64,000 nt of DNA from Marinicella marina (GTDB lineage: Bacteria > Pseudomonadota > Gammaproteobacteria > Xanthomonadales > Marinicellaceae): contig NZ_JASJNC010000001.1 of the NCBI RefSeq assembly GCF_030065545.1, positions 124,001-188,000 on the forward strand, written 5' to 3'. The translations under genes were made by a program, and so were the position numbers. Each line of letters starts with the position of its first letter. Positions within the stretch are counted from its first letter, which is position 1. Below are positions 1 to 8,771 of the stretch, piece by piece. The notes beneath the pieces were generated by a model. That model worked only from the letters and a program-made list of their open reading frames with translations, did no database searches and was not told where the DNA came from.

Positions 1-469
1 AACGTTCAATGCCTGACTCAGTAAAGCCATAGGCAAAAGAACGAACACGGTGCGAAAGCTCATGAGCATTGACACTGAAGTCACTCAGAGTGATTGACTC
101 ATTCATTGATTCAACCGCAATGAAATCAATTTCGTAAGGCAAAAACGTGTCGCTTATGACTTGCGCTGTATCTATCAATTGTTTGATTGCAGCCGGTGCA
201 ATTATTGTGATTGGCTGTGTTCTTCCAGCCATGGCAGCACTGGCCAACAGTCCAGGTAAACCGAAGCAGTGGTCGCCATGGACATGGGTAATCATGATTG
301 CATCCAGATGATTTAAGGCCAGTTTGGTTTTTAATATTTGGTGTTGTGTTGCTTCACCACAATCCACCAAACACCATGCTTTTGTATCGCTCTTTTTTAT
401 CACAATGCCAGAAACATTCCTGGTTTTTGTTGGGGTTCCAGATGAAGTACCTAAAAATATTATTTCCAT
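1..469 (-). CDS. rnz: Ribonuclease Z, N-terminal part (cut by left window edge)
   Basis: Translating the minus strand from the ATG at 469 gives about 156 residues that stay open to the window edge. RNase Z is a zinc-dependent endonuclease that trims the 3' trailer of tRNA precursors. The start MEIIFLGTSSGTPT and the metallo-beta-lactamase motif HVHGDH (His62, His64, Asp66, His67) followed by FGLPG are characteristic of the RNase Z/ElaC group. The remaining zinc ligands would lie beyond the edge. It is downstream of the small membrane protein gene at 507-722 on the same strand (37-bp gap), so the two may be co-transcribed. The family assignment is firm; only the length is unknown. Confidence 0.93.
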   Translation of the reverse strand, partial: MEIIFLGTSSGTPTKTRNVSGIVIKKSDTKAWCLVDCGEATQHQILKTKLALNHLDAIMITHVHGDHCFGLPGLLASAAMAGRTQPITIIAPAAIKQLIDTAQVISDTFLPYEIDFIAVESMNESITLSDFSVNAHELSHRVRSFAYGFTESGIER

Positions 470-506
470 ACTTTTACAGGGGTGCGTTTATTCAATGAAT
501 AAGCAA

Positions 507-722
507 TTATTCCAATGGTGACTTCTTATTCAGTGCATTGATTCGTTTGGTTTCCTCGAAGTCCTTGGGATTATTGGCTTGGATGCGCTGCGATTTGGCG
601 ATGTCTTGGATCGATTCATCGATGCTTTTGACTTGTTGGCTGATTTTATAGAAAAACGCGGCCATCAAAATAAACAGCGACAGCACCACAAATAACAGTG
701 CCAATACATCAGGTTGGTTCAT
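507..722 (-). CDS. Small single-pass membrane protein, unknown function
   Basis: A 71-residue protein. Residues about 4-25 form one strongly hydrophobic segment, followed by a charged, probably helical tail rich in Lys, Asp, Glu and Gln, giving a small inner-membrane protein with a cytoplasmic or periplasmic coiled tail. I chose the ATG at 722 over an in-frame GTG at 728 because GGAG sits 5 bases upstream of the ATG and overlaps the GTG. It lies upstream of RNase Z on the same strand and is divergent from yheS. I do not recognise the family. Confidence 0.65.
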   Translation of the reverse strand: MNQPDVLALLFVVLSLFILMAAFFYKISQQVKSIDESIQDIAKSQRIQANNPKDFEETKRINALNKKSPLE

Positions 723-752
723 ACGCACTCCGCATCAATTAAGCAATACACG

Positions 753-760
753 ATTATAAT
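753..760. promoter_or_regulatory. Candidate divergent -10 element between yheS and the small membrane protein gene
   Basis: The 8-bp sequence ATTATAAT is its own reverse complement, so it supplies a TATAAT on each strand. It lies about 35 bp from both flanking start codons (722 minus, 795 plus). No convincing -35 box is seen on either side, so this is a weak call. Confidence 0.3.
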
Positions 761-794
761 TGATTTTCACTGGTGACTCAGCCAGAATGTGCGC

Positions 795-2657
795 ATGATT
801 CAATTGACCAACCTTTCACTCAGACGCGGCCATAAATTACTCTTTGAGGAAGCCAGTGTCAGCATCCACCCAGGCCAAAAAGTGGGTCTCACTGGTGCCA
901 ATGGTACCGGAAAGTCGAGCTTATTTGCTTTACTGATGGGTAGCTTACAGGCCGATTTAGGTGAATGCAGTGTACCCAAAGGCTGGCGCATTGCACACGT
1001 CAAACAAGAAACCCCAGCCTTGGCTGTTTCTGCCATGGATTACGTGTTGGATGGCGATGTGGTTTATCGCGATATTGAACAAAAAATTGCCAAGGCCACC
1101 GCCGCCGATGAGCATGAAAAGTTAGGTGAGCTGTATGCTGAAATGGAGCACATTGATGGTTATGCTGCACACGCCCGTGCCGGGCGCTTATTGAATGGCT
1201 TAGGCTTCAGCAGCGATGAAACTTCACAACCAGTCAAGTCGTTTTCAGGTGGCTGGCGGATGCGTTTGAATTTGGCCCAAGCCTTGATGTGTCCATCTGA
1301 CTTGTTGTTATTGGATGAGCCAACCAACCATTTGGATTTAGAGGCAGTGGTGTGGTTACAAGACTGGCTCAAGCGTTATGAAGGCACTTTGTGGCTGATA
1401 TCGCATGACCGCGATTTTCTCGATGGCGTGGTGGGACACATCCTGCACATTGAACATGAACAACTGACCTTATACAGCGGTAATTATTCTGATTTCGAAA
1501 AAGCCCGCATGGAACAAATGGCACTGCAGCAAGCGATGTTTGAGAAACAACAGAAACAAATCGCCCACATGCAGGCTTATGTCGACCGTTTCCGCTACAA
1601 AGCCAGCAAAGCCAAACAAGCCCAATCTCGCCTCAAAGCGCTGGAGCGCATGGACACCATCGCTGCTGCGCAGGCGGAGAACCCGTTTCATTTTGAATTT
1701 TACCCTTGCCAAAACCTTCGGCACCAGATTGTCGAATTGGAACATGCCGACATTGGCTATGGTGAGCATAAGGTGTTTAAAGATTTGAGTTTTTCAGTCA
1801 CCGCCGGCGCCCGCATTGGTTTATTGGGTCGCAACGGCGCTGGCAAGTCGACCCTGATCAAAGCCATGTCGGGCGACAAAGCCTTACAAAAAGGCGAGCT
1901 CAAAACCGCCAAAGACTTACACATTGGTTATTTTGCCCAACACCAGTTAGAACAACTCGACCCCTCCGCCACTGCCATCGAACACGTGTTACAACTGGAC
2001 CCGAAAGCCACTGAACAAGACATCAAAAATTTCCTCGGTGGCTTTGGCTTTCGTGGCGACAAGGCCGACACCCCAGTCAAGCCCTTTTCAGGTGGTGAGA
2101 AAGCGCGTTTGGCGTTGGCCTTGATTGTCTACCAAAGACCTGACTTATTGCTGCTGGATGAGCCCACCAATCACTTAGACCTGAACATGCGTGATGCCAT
2201 CAGTTTTGCTTTGCAAAGTTACGAGGGTGCGGTGATTTTGGTCTCGCACGACAAACACATGCTCAATTCGGTGATTGATGAAATGGTCTATATCGACCGT
2301 GGTCAGATTCACCCCTTTGATGGTGATTTGGATGAATACCAAAGCTTCATCAAAGCCCAAATCAAAGCCGCTGAGGCAGAGGAAGCCGCAGCCAACAATG
2401 TGGTTCCAATCAATAAGAAACAAAACCACAAAGCCAATAAAGCGGCCAAAAACCGATTCCAGAAACTCGACAAATTAATCGAACAGCACAGCCAAAAACT
2501 CACCGACCTCACCGCCAAATTAGGCGAGGCTGAAATCTATGAACCAGAAAACCAACACGAGTTACAACAGTGTATGGCATTATCACAAAAACTCAAAAGT
2601 GAGCTGGAAGAATATGAAGCCGAGTGGTTGGAGCTGAGTGAGGAGTTAGAAGGCTAG
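795..2657 (+). CDS. yheS: ABC-F ATPase, YheS type
   Basis: A 620-residue soluble protein with two ABC ATPase domains and no membrane segment, the layout of ABC-F proteins, which act on ribosomes rather than in transport. Walker A motifs are GANGTGKSS (residues 34-42) and GRNGAGKST in the second half. Signatures are FSGGWRMRL and FSGGEKARL, and LLLLDEPTNHLDL occurs twice. The linker between domains is highly charged (Lys/Gln/Arg), and a charged coiled C-terminus follows the second domain. The order and spacing match E. coli YheS better than Uup or EttA. I chose the ATG at 795 because MIQLTNLSLRRG aligns with the YheS start; an in-frame GTG at 789 is also possible. No strong ribosome-binding site is visible. 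Confidence 0.93.
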   Translation: MIQLTNLSLRRGHKLLFEEASVSIHPGQKVGLTGANGTGKSSLFALLMGSLQADLGECSVPKGWRIAHVKQETPALAVSAMDYVLDGDVVYRDIEQKIAKATAADEHEKLGELYAEMEHIDGYAAHARAGRLLNGLGFSSDETSQPVKSFSGGWRMRLNLAQALMCPSDLLLLDEPTNHLDLEAVVWLQDWLKRYEGTLWLISHDRDFLDGVVGHILHIEHEQLTLYSGNYSDFEKARMEQMALQQAMFEKQQKQIAHMQAYVDRFRYKASKAKQAQSRLKALERMDTIAAAQAENPFHFEFYPCQNLRHQIVELEHADIGYGEHKVFKDLSFSVTAGARIGLLGRNGAGKSTLIKAMSGDKALQKGELKTAKDLHIGYFAQHQLEQLDPSATAIEHVLQLDPKATEQDIKNFLGGFGFRGDKADTPVKPFSGGEKARLALALIVYQRPDLLLLDEPTNHLDLNMRDAISFALQSYEGAVILVSHDKHMLNSVIDEMVYIDRGQIHPFDGDLDEYQSFIKAQIKAAEAEEAAANNVVPINKKQNHKANKAAKNRFQKLDKLIEQHSQKLTDLTAKLGEAEIYEPENQHELQQCMALSQKLKSELEEYEAEWLELSEELEG

Positions 2658-2670
2658 TCCCACTGGGCAC

Positions 2671-3048
2671 TCAAATCGATAACAGTTGTGTTTTTAGCCT
2701 TTTCAAATCATCAATGATGGCTTGCTGTTCTTGAATCAAAGGCTGGTTGAGCTGTTGTTCCAAATTATTGGGTAAATCATCCAATTTGAGATCAAAGAGC
2801 GACTGTTTAACCAAGGTATTGGGGTGACTGAATTGGCTTGGTTCAACCCTGGCCACCATCAAGGCAATAATGAAAGTCAAACAAAGGGCTGCTGCAACAG
2901 CACTCAGCTGGAACCATTTGCTGCTTGAGCGTGCTTCCAGCTGCGCCTGAATGTGCGCATTCAGGTCGATTGTTTGTAAACGTGCAGCGGCTTGTTGTTG
3001 GATGTATTTGGCATCCCGTTGTAACTTATTTTTTAAATCATTGTTCAT
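2671..3048 (-). CDS. Membrane protein linked to an ECF sigma factor, possible anti-sigma factor
   Basis: A 125-residue protein. Residues 1-45 are helical and charged, about 47-67 form one transmembrane segment, and the rest is a Gln/Leu-rich outer domain. It starts one base after the stop of the ECF sigma gene, so the pair is almost certainly translated from one mRNA. A single-pass protein directly after an ECF sigma gene is the usual position of its anti-sigma factor, but I see no zinc-binding HxxxCxxC motif and the sequence does not match a family I know. The anti-sigma role is inferred from position and topology. Confidence 0.7.
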   Translation of the reverse strand: MNNDLKNKLQRDAKYIQQQAAARLQTIDLNAHIQAQLEARSSSKWFQLSAVAAALCLTFIIALMVARVEPSQFSHPNTLVKQSLFDLKLDDLPNNLEQQLNQPLIQEQQAIIDDLKRLKTQLLSI

Positions 3049-3049
3049 G

Positions 3050-3595
3050 TTAACTGGCCTCCAGCATCTCAGCCAATGATGTATTATTGCCGAGTTTTAT
3101 TCGGCTGCGATGCAAAGATGTTTTCACCCAGGCATTGGATTGGTGCATCACATGGGCAATCTCTTTGATGCTCAGGCCTTCAACGTAATAAAACCACAAC
3201 ACATCATAAGCATCAGGCTTGATGTCCTGCTTAATCAGCTGCCAAATGTTGTTTTGATCAACTGCAAAAGGGTCTTGCTCCTTATCAACAACTTGGTTTG
3301 CAATCACATCAAAGGCGACATGACAGACACTTTTTAACTTACCAAGCAAGCGCCTGGCTATGGTAAATAACCAGGTGCTGAACTGCCACTGGGCATCGTA
3401 GGAATCGAAGTATTTATAAGCGTTGATAAACGTTTCTTGCAACACATCATCGGCATCAAAACTGTTATCACAGCGGGCCAACAAATAACTGTACAAACGC
3501 GCTTGGTAAGAAGCCACCAAGCGCGTGAAGCAGTTGGTGGTTCCATCACGTGCAATTTCTTGCTTGGCCTGAATGATGAGTTGTTGCTCGTTCAT
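3050..3595 (-). CDS. ECF sigma factor, RpoE-like
   Basis: A 181-residue alternative sigma factor. Region 2 has the canonical acidic motif DADDVLQETF (binds core polymerase and the -10 element). Region 4 has a helix-turn-helix around LSIKEIAHVMHQSNAWVKTSLHRSR with two helices for -35 recognition; no extra domain is present. It sits between a secreted protein (3604-4494) and a small membrane protein (2671-3048), all on the minus strand with gaps of 8 and 1 bases, so this is a three-gene operon. The signal it responds to cannot be read from the sequence. Its intact acidic region 2.2 contrasts with the sigma factor at 33143. Confidence 0.88.
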   Translation of the reverse strand: MNEQQLIIQAKQEIARDGTTNCFTRLVASYQARLYSYLLARCDNSFDADDVLQETFINAYKYFDSYDAQWQFSTWLFTIARRLLGKLKSVCHVAFDVIANQVVDKEQDPFAVDQNNIWQLIKQDIKPDAYDVLWFYYVEGLSIKEIAHVMHQSNAWVKTSLHRSRIKLGNNTSLAEMLEAS

Positions 3596-3603
3596 GGCTT
3601 GAC

Positions 3604-4494
3604 TCAGTCAACATCCATCACTGGTATCAAGTTGTAGGGCAGTTCCGTGCTGATAATCAGCTCATTGCCTTGATTGATGATGGCAAGGCTTGCTACCAAT
3701 GCTGCAACAATTGGGTTCTTCTGATCCAAATTAGATAGGGCATTCATTGCTATCAAACCATTGACCACTTGTTCTAATTGTTTGGCGGTGGCTGCATCAG
3801 CCGTGCCCAATGCACCTTCGATGCTGAGTCCTTCACCCACGTCATAAATGCTGGCTGAAAACTGTTTGATTTTACTGACCACAACTGAATTAAATGGGCC
3901 GGTGTTACTGCTTAAATCAGCACCCATATGCGCCATGGCAGACTCGATATTGACTGACAGCGAAACCAAGCCAGACTGGTTCATTTGAAAATCATTGTAA
4001 GCACCATTGGCCCATTGTTTCACTTCATCTAGCTCGACACTGATGACTATCAGTTCATCGCTCAATTGAGTCGAGTAAATTGATTTGGTGTTTTCACCAT
4101 CAGAGAAACTGAAATGTTGAATCATTTGCCCCGCGTGGTATTCAGATTCAATCAAATTAAAGGTCACTTCTTCCTCAGGTTCAACCCAGTACATCAAACC
4201 ATTGACATACTCGTTTAAATCAAACCCAGTGAAATCGCCTACAGCTACCAAACCCAGGTCATCCTCTTGTTCGCTGTGACCATACAAGGTCAACTTGACC
4301 AATCCATCAGGCAGATGCTCATCAAGATTGATTTTTACGTTGGCATGTTTGTTCTTGGCTAAAAGCGGTAAAATTTTAGTCCGCACTTGTTCAACATCAA
4401 CGGTTGCAAACCAATTGGCTTCATCGTAACCAGTTGCGATTGCTGGCTGTATTGACATCACAAACAGTGCGATGAGCAGTATTACTTTTTTCAT
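3604..4494 (-). CDS. Secreted or periplasmic protein of unknown function in a sigma-factor operon
   Basis: A 296-residue protein. Residues 1-20 (MKKVILLIALFVMSIQPAIA) look like a cleavable signal peptide ending in AIA. The rest is soluble, acidic and rich in beta-type residues, with no cysteine and no catalytic motif I recognise. It is the first gene of the operon with an ECF sigma factor and a membrane protein. A periplasmic protein encoded with a sigma factor could be a sensor input or a target, but nothing in the sequence settles this. The family is not recognised. Confidence 0.75.
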   Translation of the reverse strand: MKKVILLIALFVMSIQPAIATGYDEANWFATVDVEQVRTKILPLLAKNKHANVKINLDEHLPDGLVKLTLYGHSEQEDDLGLVAVGDFTGFDLNEYVNGLMYWVEPEEEVTFNLIESEYHAGQMIQHFSFSDGENTKSIYSTQLSDELIVISVELDEVKQWANGAYNDFQMNQSGLVSLSVNIESAMAHMGADLSSNTGPFNSVVVSKIKQFSASIYDVGEGLSIEGALGTADAATAKQLEQVVNGLIAMNALSNLDQKNPIVAALVASLAIINQGNELIISTELPYNLIPVMDVD

Positions 4495-4662
4495 TTTTGA
4501 CTCCGGTTTTGTTTTTTGTACTTACTTATAGGCAAGGAATCTGTGTTTGGTTACAAATTATTTTATTAATTCAGTAACGCCAGCAACAGTGGTGAAGGTC
4601 ATGAAGCATCGAACTAAATGCATCAGGCCATGTCCCAATAAGTACTTACTGTGGAGAAAAAA

Positions 4663-5055
4663 ATGAAAAACAGCTACACAAAGTCTACCGAAGAGAATGA
4701 AATTAACATCACGCCGATGATGGATGTGGTTTTTATCATGTTGATATTCTTTATCGTTTCTACTTCTTTTGCCAAAGAAGAGGGTATTGGTATCACCGGT
4801 GCCAGCAGCACCAAACCACCCAATGCCCCCAGTGAAATCGTTACCATTAAGCTGGATTTGGCCGGTCACAGCATCAATGGTCAAGTCGTGGCGCTGGATG
4901 CCATCAAAGTCCACTTGTCGCAGCTACATGCGGCCAAACCTGACTTAAAGGCACAACTCTTTGCCGCCAATGAAATTAAAATAGCCACGCTGGTTCGCGC
5001 CATTGAGCAAGTTAAGGAAGCCGAGGTTGTTGATTTTTCAGTGAGTACTTATTGA
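4663..5055 (+). CDS. exbD: ExbD/TolR-family biopolymer transport protein
   Basis: A 130-residue inner-membrane protein. A short cytoplasmic N-terminus leads into NITPMMDVVFIMLIFFIVS (about residues 15-33), where the conserved Asp in the membrane helix is the proton-carrying residue of ExbD/TolR/MotB-type stators. A periplasmic domain follows. ExbD works with ExbB to energise TonB, but no exbB or tonB gene adjoins it; the neighbours are on the opposite strand. I chose the ATG at 4663 because GGAG lies about 8 bases upstream; an in-frame GTG at 4651 would place that site inside the gene. The family call is firm, the partner is unknown. Confidence 0.9.
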   Translation: MKNSYTKSTEENEINITPMMDVVFIMLIFFIVSTSFAKEEGIGITGASSTKPPNAPSEIVTIKLDLAGHSINGQVVALDAIKVHLSQLHAAKPDLKAQLFAANEIKIATLVRAIEQVKEAEVVDFSVSTY

Positions 5056-5060
5056 GGGGT

Positions 5061-5759
5061 TTATTGATGATCTGATAGGGCGAAGGTGACCAAGTCATTG
5101 ATGTGTGCTTCAGTCGCATCAAGTAATGGAATTTGAGTATCTGTTGGTTTAATCAATAAACCAATTTCGGTACAGGCCAATACCACTGCATCAGCACCTT
5201 GTTGCTGCAGTTTTTCTATCACTTGTAGGTAAGCTTGTTTCGAACGGGGCTTGAGTTGGCCTTGGCACAATTCATCAAAGATGACTTGATTGATTATTCC
5301 TTGGTCTTTTTTTTGTGGCACCAATGTTTCGACACCATAGTGTGCCAACTTGGTTTTATAAAAATCCTCTTGCATGGTGAATGAGGTACCCAATAAGCCA
5401 ATTTTTTTACTGCCTTGCGCCATCAGGTTCTTAGCCACAGAATCAGCAATATGAACCAACGGAATTGAAAGTTGACTTTCAAACTGAGGCACCAGTTTAT
5501 GCATGGTGTTGGTGGCTATGCCAATACACTGTGCACCGGCTTGTTGTAAATTCAGACAATGGTTCTTTAAGATCTGGCTGATGGGTTGCCATTCACCTTG
5601 TTGCATCAACCGTTCAATCGGCTGAAAATCCACACTGACCATCACCACAGGTACTGAGTGCAATCCTCCCAAAGCTTGGTTTACCCTGCGGTTCAGCTCG
5701 CGGTAGTAAACTTGGGTACTTTCCCAACTCATGCCGCCTAATAAACCGATGGTTTTCAT
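5061..5759 (-). CDS. Aspartate/glutamate racemase family protein, YgeA-like
   Basis: A 232-residue cytoplasmic enzyme that should interconvert L- and D-forms of an acidic or related amino acid without a cofactor. The start MKTIGLLGGMSWEST and the motifs TNTMHK (Thr83) and ACTEIGLL (Cys196) are present. In most family members both catalytic residues are Cys; here the first position is Thr. I recall the same Thr/Cys arrangement in the E. coli YgeA-type L-aspartate/glutamate racemase, so this is probably a natural variant and not an inactivated enzyme. I placed the start at 5759, where the conserved N-terminus begins; extending to 5843 would overlap the methyltransferase gene. It is the last gene of the proS operon, 10 bases after its neighbour. 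Confidence 0.87.
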   Translation of the reverse strand: MKTIGLLGGMSWESTQVYYRELNRRVNQALGGLHSVPVVMVSVDFQPIERLMQQGEWQPISQILKNHCLNLQQAGAQCIGIATNTMHKLVPQFESQLSIPLVHIADSVAKNLMAQGSKKIGLLGTSFTMQEDFYKTKLAHYGVETLVPQKKDQGIINQVIFDELCQGQLKPRSKQAYLQVIEKLQQQGADAVVLACTEIGLLIKPTDTQIPLLDATEAHINDLVTFALSDHQ

Positions 5760-5769
5760 TTTTGGTGGG

Positions 5770-6354
5770 TTATTTTTTCCAGGTGTAGATACGCATTGGT
5801 GGAATGTTCTTGTATTCGACCTTCTTGAAAGTGTATTCACCAAATAAGGGTTCAGCTAATTTACTCACATGGTCGCGTAACTGGTATGCCAGAAATATAC
5901 CACCGGGTTTCAAAGCTTCATATATGGATTTAATGATGGCTTGATCCATGCCTTTGGGCAAGGTGGTAAAGGGAATGCCAGAGATGATTACATCAGCTGA
6001 TTGCCAATCCTGATCAGCCATGATTTCAACCAAATTTTGCGCACCTTTATTACTGATGGTTAGGCGTTGATCATCAATGGTTTTTTCCATATGATCAATG
6101 AATTTTTGATTGATTTCGACACTGATTAATTGCGCGTCGTCTTGCATGTATTTGAGGATGCCGCGGGTCGTACCACCGGTACCTGGACCCAGTTCCATGA
6201 TGTAATTGGCATCGCTGAGGTGCGCTGATTTGGCCACTTGTTCAATCAACCACGGTGAAGAAGGCATAAAATATGCCACTTGCATCGGGCTCTTGATGGC
6301 ATGTTTCAGAAACAGTGCCGAGTCTTTGATTGAGTTAGAGACCTTTTTACTCAT
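5770..6354 (-). CDS. SAM-dependent methyltransferase, PmtA-like
   Basis: A 194-residue Rossmann-type methyltransferase. The SAM-binding motif I is MELGPGTGG (residues 53-61), followed by an acidic end of strand 2 (SVEIN) and a motif IV region SGIPFTTLP. This layout is shared by rRNA adenine dimethylases and bacterial phospholipid N-methyltransferases of the PmtA group; the length and SGIPF motif favour the PmtA side, with phosphatidylethanolamine as possible substrate. The ATG overlaps the proS stop codon in an ATGA arrangement, so translation is coupled to proS. Substrate assignment is uncertain. Confidence 0.75.
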   Translation of the reverse strand: MSKKVSNSIKDSALFLKHAIKSPMQVAYFMPSSPWLIEQVAKSAHLSDANYIMELGPGTGGTTRGILKYMQDDAQLISVEINQKFIDHMEKTIDDQRLTISNKGAQNLVEIMADQDWQSADVIISGIPFTTLPKGMDQAIIKSIYEALKPGGIFLAYQLRDHVSKLAEPLFGEYTFKKVEYKNIPPMRIYTWKK

Positions 6355-8057
6355 GCTTGGATTTTTTCCATTAAAAACGATTCGATTGTATCACGGCTTA
6401 TTTTTTCTGATGCCATATTAATACGGCTGCGGTACTCAATGTTGTTCTCATCCAATGAGCGATCGCCAATAATCACCTGATGTGGCACACCTAATAGCTC
6501 AAAATCAGACATCATGAACCCGGGTCTGACCTTGCGGTCATCCAGGATAACTTCAATGCCTTGGGCTTGCAGTGCTTCATACAAATCATCGGCAGCACGC
6601 TTAACGCGCTCAGATTTTTGATAATTCATCGGTAAAATCGCCACACCGAACGGCGCAATGTTGGCAGGCCAAATAATGCCTTTGTCATCGTGGTTTTGTT
6701 CGATGGCAGCGGCCACCATGCGCGTCACGCCCATGCCATAACAGCCCATTTCCATGGCTTGAGATTTGCCTTGCTCATTGAGCACCACAGCATTCATGGC
6801 TTTTGAATATTTACTGCCCAATTGGAATATGTGACCGACCTCAATACCGCGCGCCACTTTCAACACGCCCACTCCATCAGGACTGGGGTCACCAACTTGA
6901 GCATCTCTGATGTCCTCAACCGCTTGATAAACAGCATCTCTGTCCCAGTTCATACCCGTTAAGTGGTAATCTGTTTCGTTGGCGCCACAGACAAAGTCAT
7001 TCATGTTGGCCACAGTGCGATCAACAACGATGTGACAGTTAAGGTCTTTGACCCCAATAGAGCCAGCATCACAACCAGCCACTTGTTTTATTTCATCGTC
7101 ATTCAACATTCGCAATGGCGAGGCCACACAGGCTAGGTTATTGGCCTTGACTTCATTCAAGTTGTGGTCACCGCGCACCACCAATGCCACCGGTCCATCA
7201 ACACCGGCTACCAATAATGTTTTGATGGTTTGTGTGCTTTCAACTTTTAAGAAATCAGACACCGCCTCAATGGTTTTAACTTCAGGTGTGTGCACTTTTT
7301 TAACGTCTTGTTCGGCTGTGTTTCTGTTGTCAATCAAACTGACTGCTTCGCATTTCTCTAAATTGGCAGCATATTCACCCTGATCTGAGTACATGATGGC
7401 ATCTTCACCAGAATCTGCAATCACATGGAACTCTTGCGAACCTGATCCACCAATGGCACCTGAATCAGCCAAAACGCATCTGAAATCAAGACCGATGCGT
7501 TTGATGATGTTGCTGTAAGCTTGTTTCATGACTTGGTAGGTTTGTTCTAATGACTCAGTATCCAAGTGGAATGAATAGGCGTCTTTCATAATAAACTCAC
7601 GCGAACGCATCACCCCGAATCTGGGACGGATTTCATCCCGAAACTTGGTTTGTATTTGATAAAAGTTTATTGGTAGTTGTTTGTATGAGTTGATTTCATT
7701 GCGAACAAAATCAGTGATCACTTCCTCATGTGTGGGGCCAAAAAAGTAATCCCGCTCGGCGCGGTCTTGTATGGCCAAAAGCTGACCACCAAAATCAGCA
7801 ATGCGGCCTGTTTCTTCCCATAACTCCTTGGGCTGAACAGCAGGCATCAACATTTCCAAAGCCCCTGCCGCATTCATTTCTTCACGAATGATATTTTCTA
7901 CTTTCTGTAAAACACGCATGCCTAATGGCGACCAAGTGTATAAACCTGCACCCAATTTTCTGATCAATCCGGCTCTGATCATCAATTGATGTGAAACGAT
8001 TTCCGCATCTTGCGGGGTCTCTTTGCGGGTCACTAAATGAAAGGCTGTGGTTCTCAT
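6351..8057 (-). CDS. proS: Prolyl-tRNA synthetase
   Basis: A 568-residue class II aminoacyl-tRNA synthetase that charges tRNA-Pro. The catalytic core includes motif 2 around [10 protein letters not shown]. The long middle stretch (about residues 220-400) is the bacterial-type insertion domain that edits misacylated Ala-tRNA-Pro. Motif 3 lies in [11 protein letters not shown], and the C-terminal anticodon-binding domain contains [16 protein letters not shown]. Length and layout match the long bacterial ProS type. It is the first gene of an operon with a methyltransferase and a racemase. The start MRTTAFHL is the normal N-terminus. Confidence 0.97.
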   Translation of the reverse strand: MRTTAFHLVTRKETPQDAEIVSHQLMIRAGLIRKLGAGLYTWSPLGMRVLQKVENIIREEMNAAGALEMLMPAVQPKELWEETGRIADFGGQLLAIQDRAERDYFFGPTHEEVITDFVRNEINSYKQLPINFYQIQTKFRDEIRPRFGVMRSREFIMKDAYSFHLDTESLEQTYQVMKQAYSNIIKRIGLDFRCVLADSGAIGGSGSQEFHVIADSGEDAIMYSDQGEYAANLEKCEAVSLIDNRNTAEQDVKKVHTPEVKTIEAVSDFLKVESTQTIKTLLVAGVDGPVALVVRGDHNLNEVKANNLACVASPLRMLNDDEIKQVAGCDAGSIGVKDLNCHIVVDRTVANMNDFVCGANETDYHLTGMNWDRDAVYQAVEDIRDAQVGDPSPDGVGVLKVARGIEVGHIFQLGSKYSKAMNAVVLNEQGKSQAMEMGCYGMGVTRMVAAAIEQNHDDKGIIWPANIAPFGVAILPMNYQKSERVKRAADDLYEALQAQGIEVILDDRKVRPGFMMSDFELLGVPHQVIIGDRSLDENNIEYRSRINMASEKISRDTIESFLMEKIQA

Positions 8058-8223
8058 GTTTTGTAATTGTTGAAAAAAACGCTATCTTACCCGATACAAG
8101 CCTTTTTTGCTGCTGAATTGTCCCGCTTCAAACCGTGATTGATATCGGTCAATCTGTGGTCAGCGAATCATTAACCCCTTGGTCTGTCAGGTCGGGCTAG
8201 GGAGTTGCGATTCCGCCTGGCGT

Positions 8224-8769
8224 CTATTTTTTTGAGTTTTGGTGCATAAAGAAGGTGATTTTCTCGGTCCTTTTTATGACTTTTTGATTGTAGCGATTAA
8301 CCAACAACCCCTGCACCGTATGCTCACCTCTGTAAATGTTTTCAAACACTTGGGTAGAAGCATCAGCTGGTTTTTGCTTCTCACCATCAATGATAAATTG
8401 AACTTGGTGGCTGGCTTTTTGTGCGGCAGTTAAAGGCGATACTTTGGCCGTTAATTTACCTCCTGTGCCCCACAGGTTTTGTTCCTTGACGGGTTCAAGT
8501 AATTGAAACTCTCTCACCACTTCAGGGTCATCTTCCTGATCTTTCTCGCTGCCAGAGGTGCGAACGTTTTCTGAACTGTTGTTAACCGGCCTGGATGGCA
8601 CCACTGATAACTCTGGCAAATCCGCTTCTTTGTATTCCTCAGAAGGTTTGGTCTCGGTGTAATGGGTCACACCATTTTCATCGGTGTATTTATATATTTT
8701 CTTTTCTTCTTGTGCTTGAACGCCGAAAGCCGAACACAACAAAAATAACATCAGTCCAGTTTTAATCAT
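8224..8769 (-). CDS. DUF4124 domain protein, secreted
   Basis: A 181-residue protein. Residues 1-19 form a signal peptide ending VQA. Residues about 23-45 carry the DUF4124 signature (IYKYTDENGVTHYTETKP), a short beta domain common in gammaproteobacterial envelope proteins of unknown function. A Ser/Pro/Glu-rich linker and a C-terminal beta-rich domain (about 90-175) follow. It starts two bases after the stop of the NatB-like permease and is the last gene of a four-gene minus-strand operon. The role is unknown; its position suggests it acts in the envelope alongside the transporter. Confidence 0.82.
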   Translation of the reverse strand: MIKTGLMLFLLCSAFGVQAQEEKKIYKYTDENGVTHYTETKPSEEYKEADLPELSVVPSRPVNNSSENVRTSGSEKDQEDDPEVVREFQLLEPVKEQNLWGTGGKLTAKVSPLTAAQKASHQVQFIIDGEKQKPADASTQVFENIYRGEHTVQGLLVNRYNQKVIKRTEKITFFMHQNSKK

Positions 8770-8771
8770 AA

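Noticed and set aside
4601..4666. A 21-codon frame (MKHRTKCIRPCPNK start) ending over the exbD start codon
   Set aside because: Unusual composition, no hydrophobic or other motif, and exbD has its own GGAG site. Probably chance.
8058..8223. Possible leader riboswitch or terminator between proS and the DUF4124 gene
   Set aside because: A GATTGA/TCAATC repeat and a CGCCTGGCG palindrome are present, but no conserved RNA element or clear stem plus T-run can be made out.
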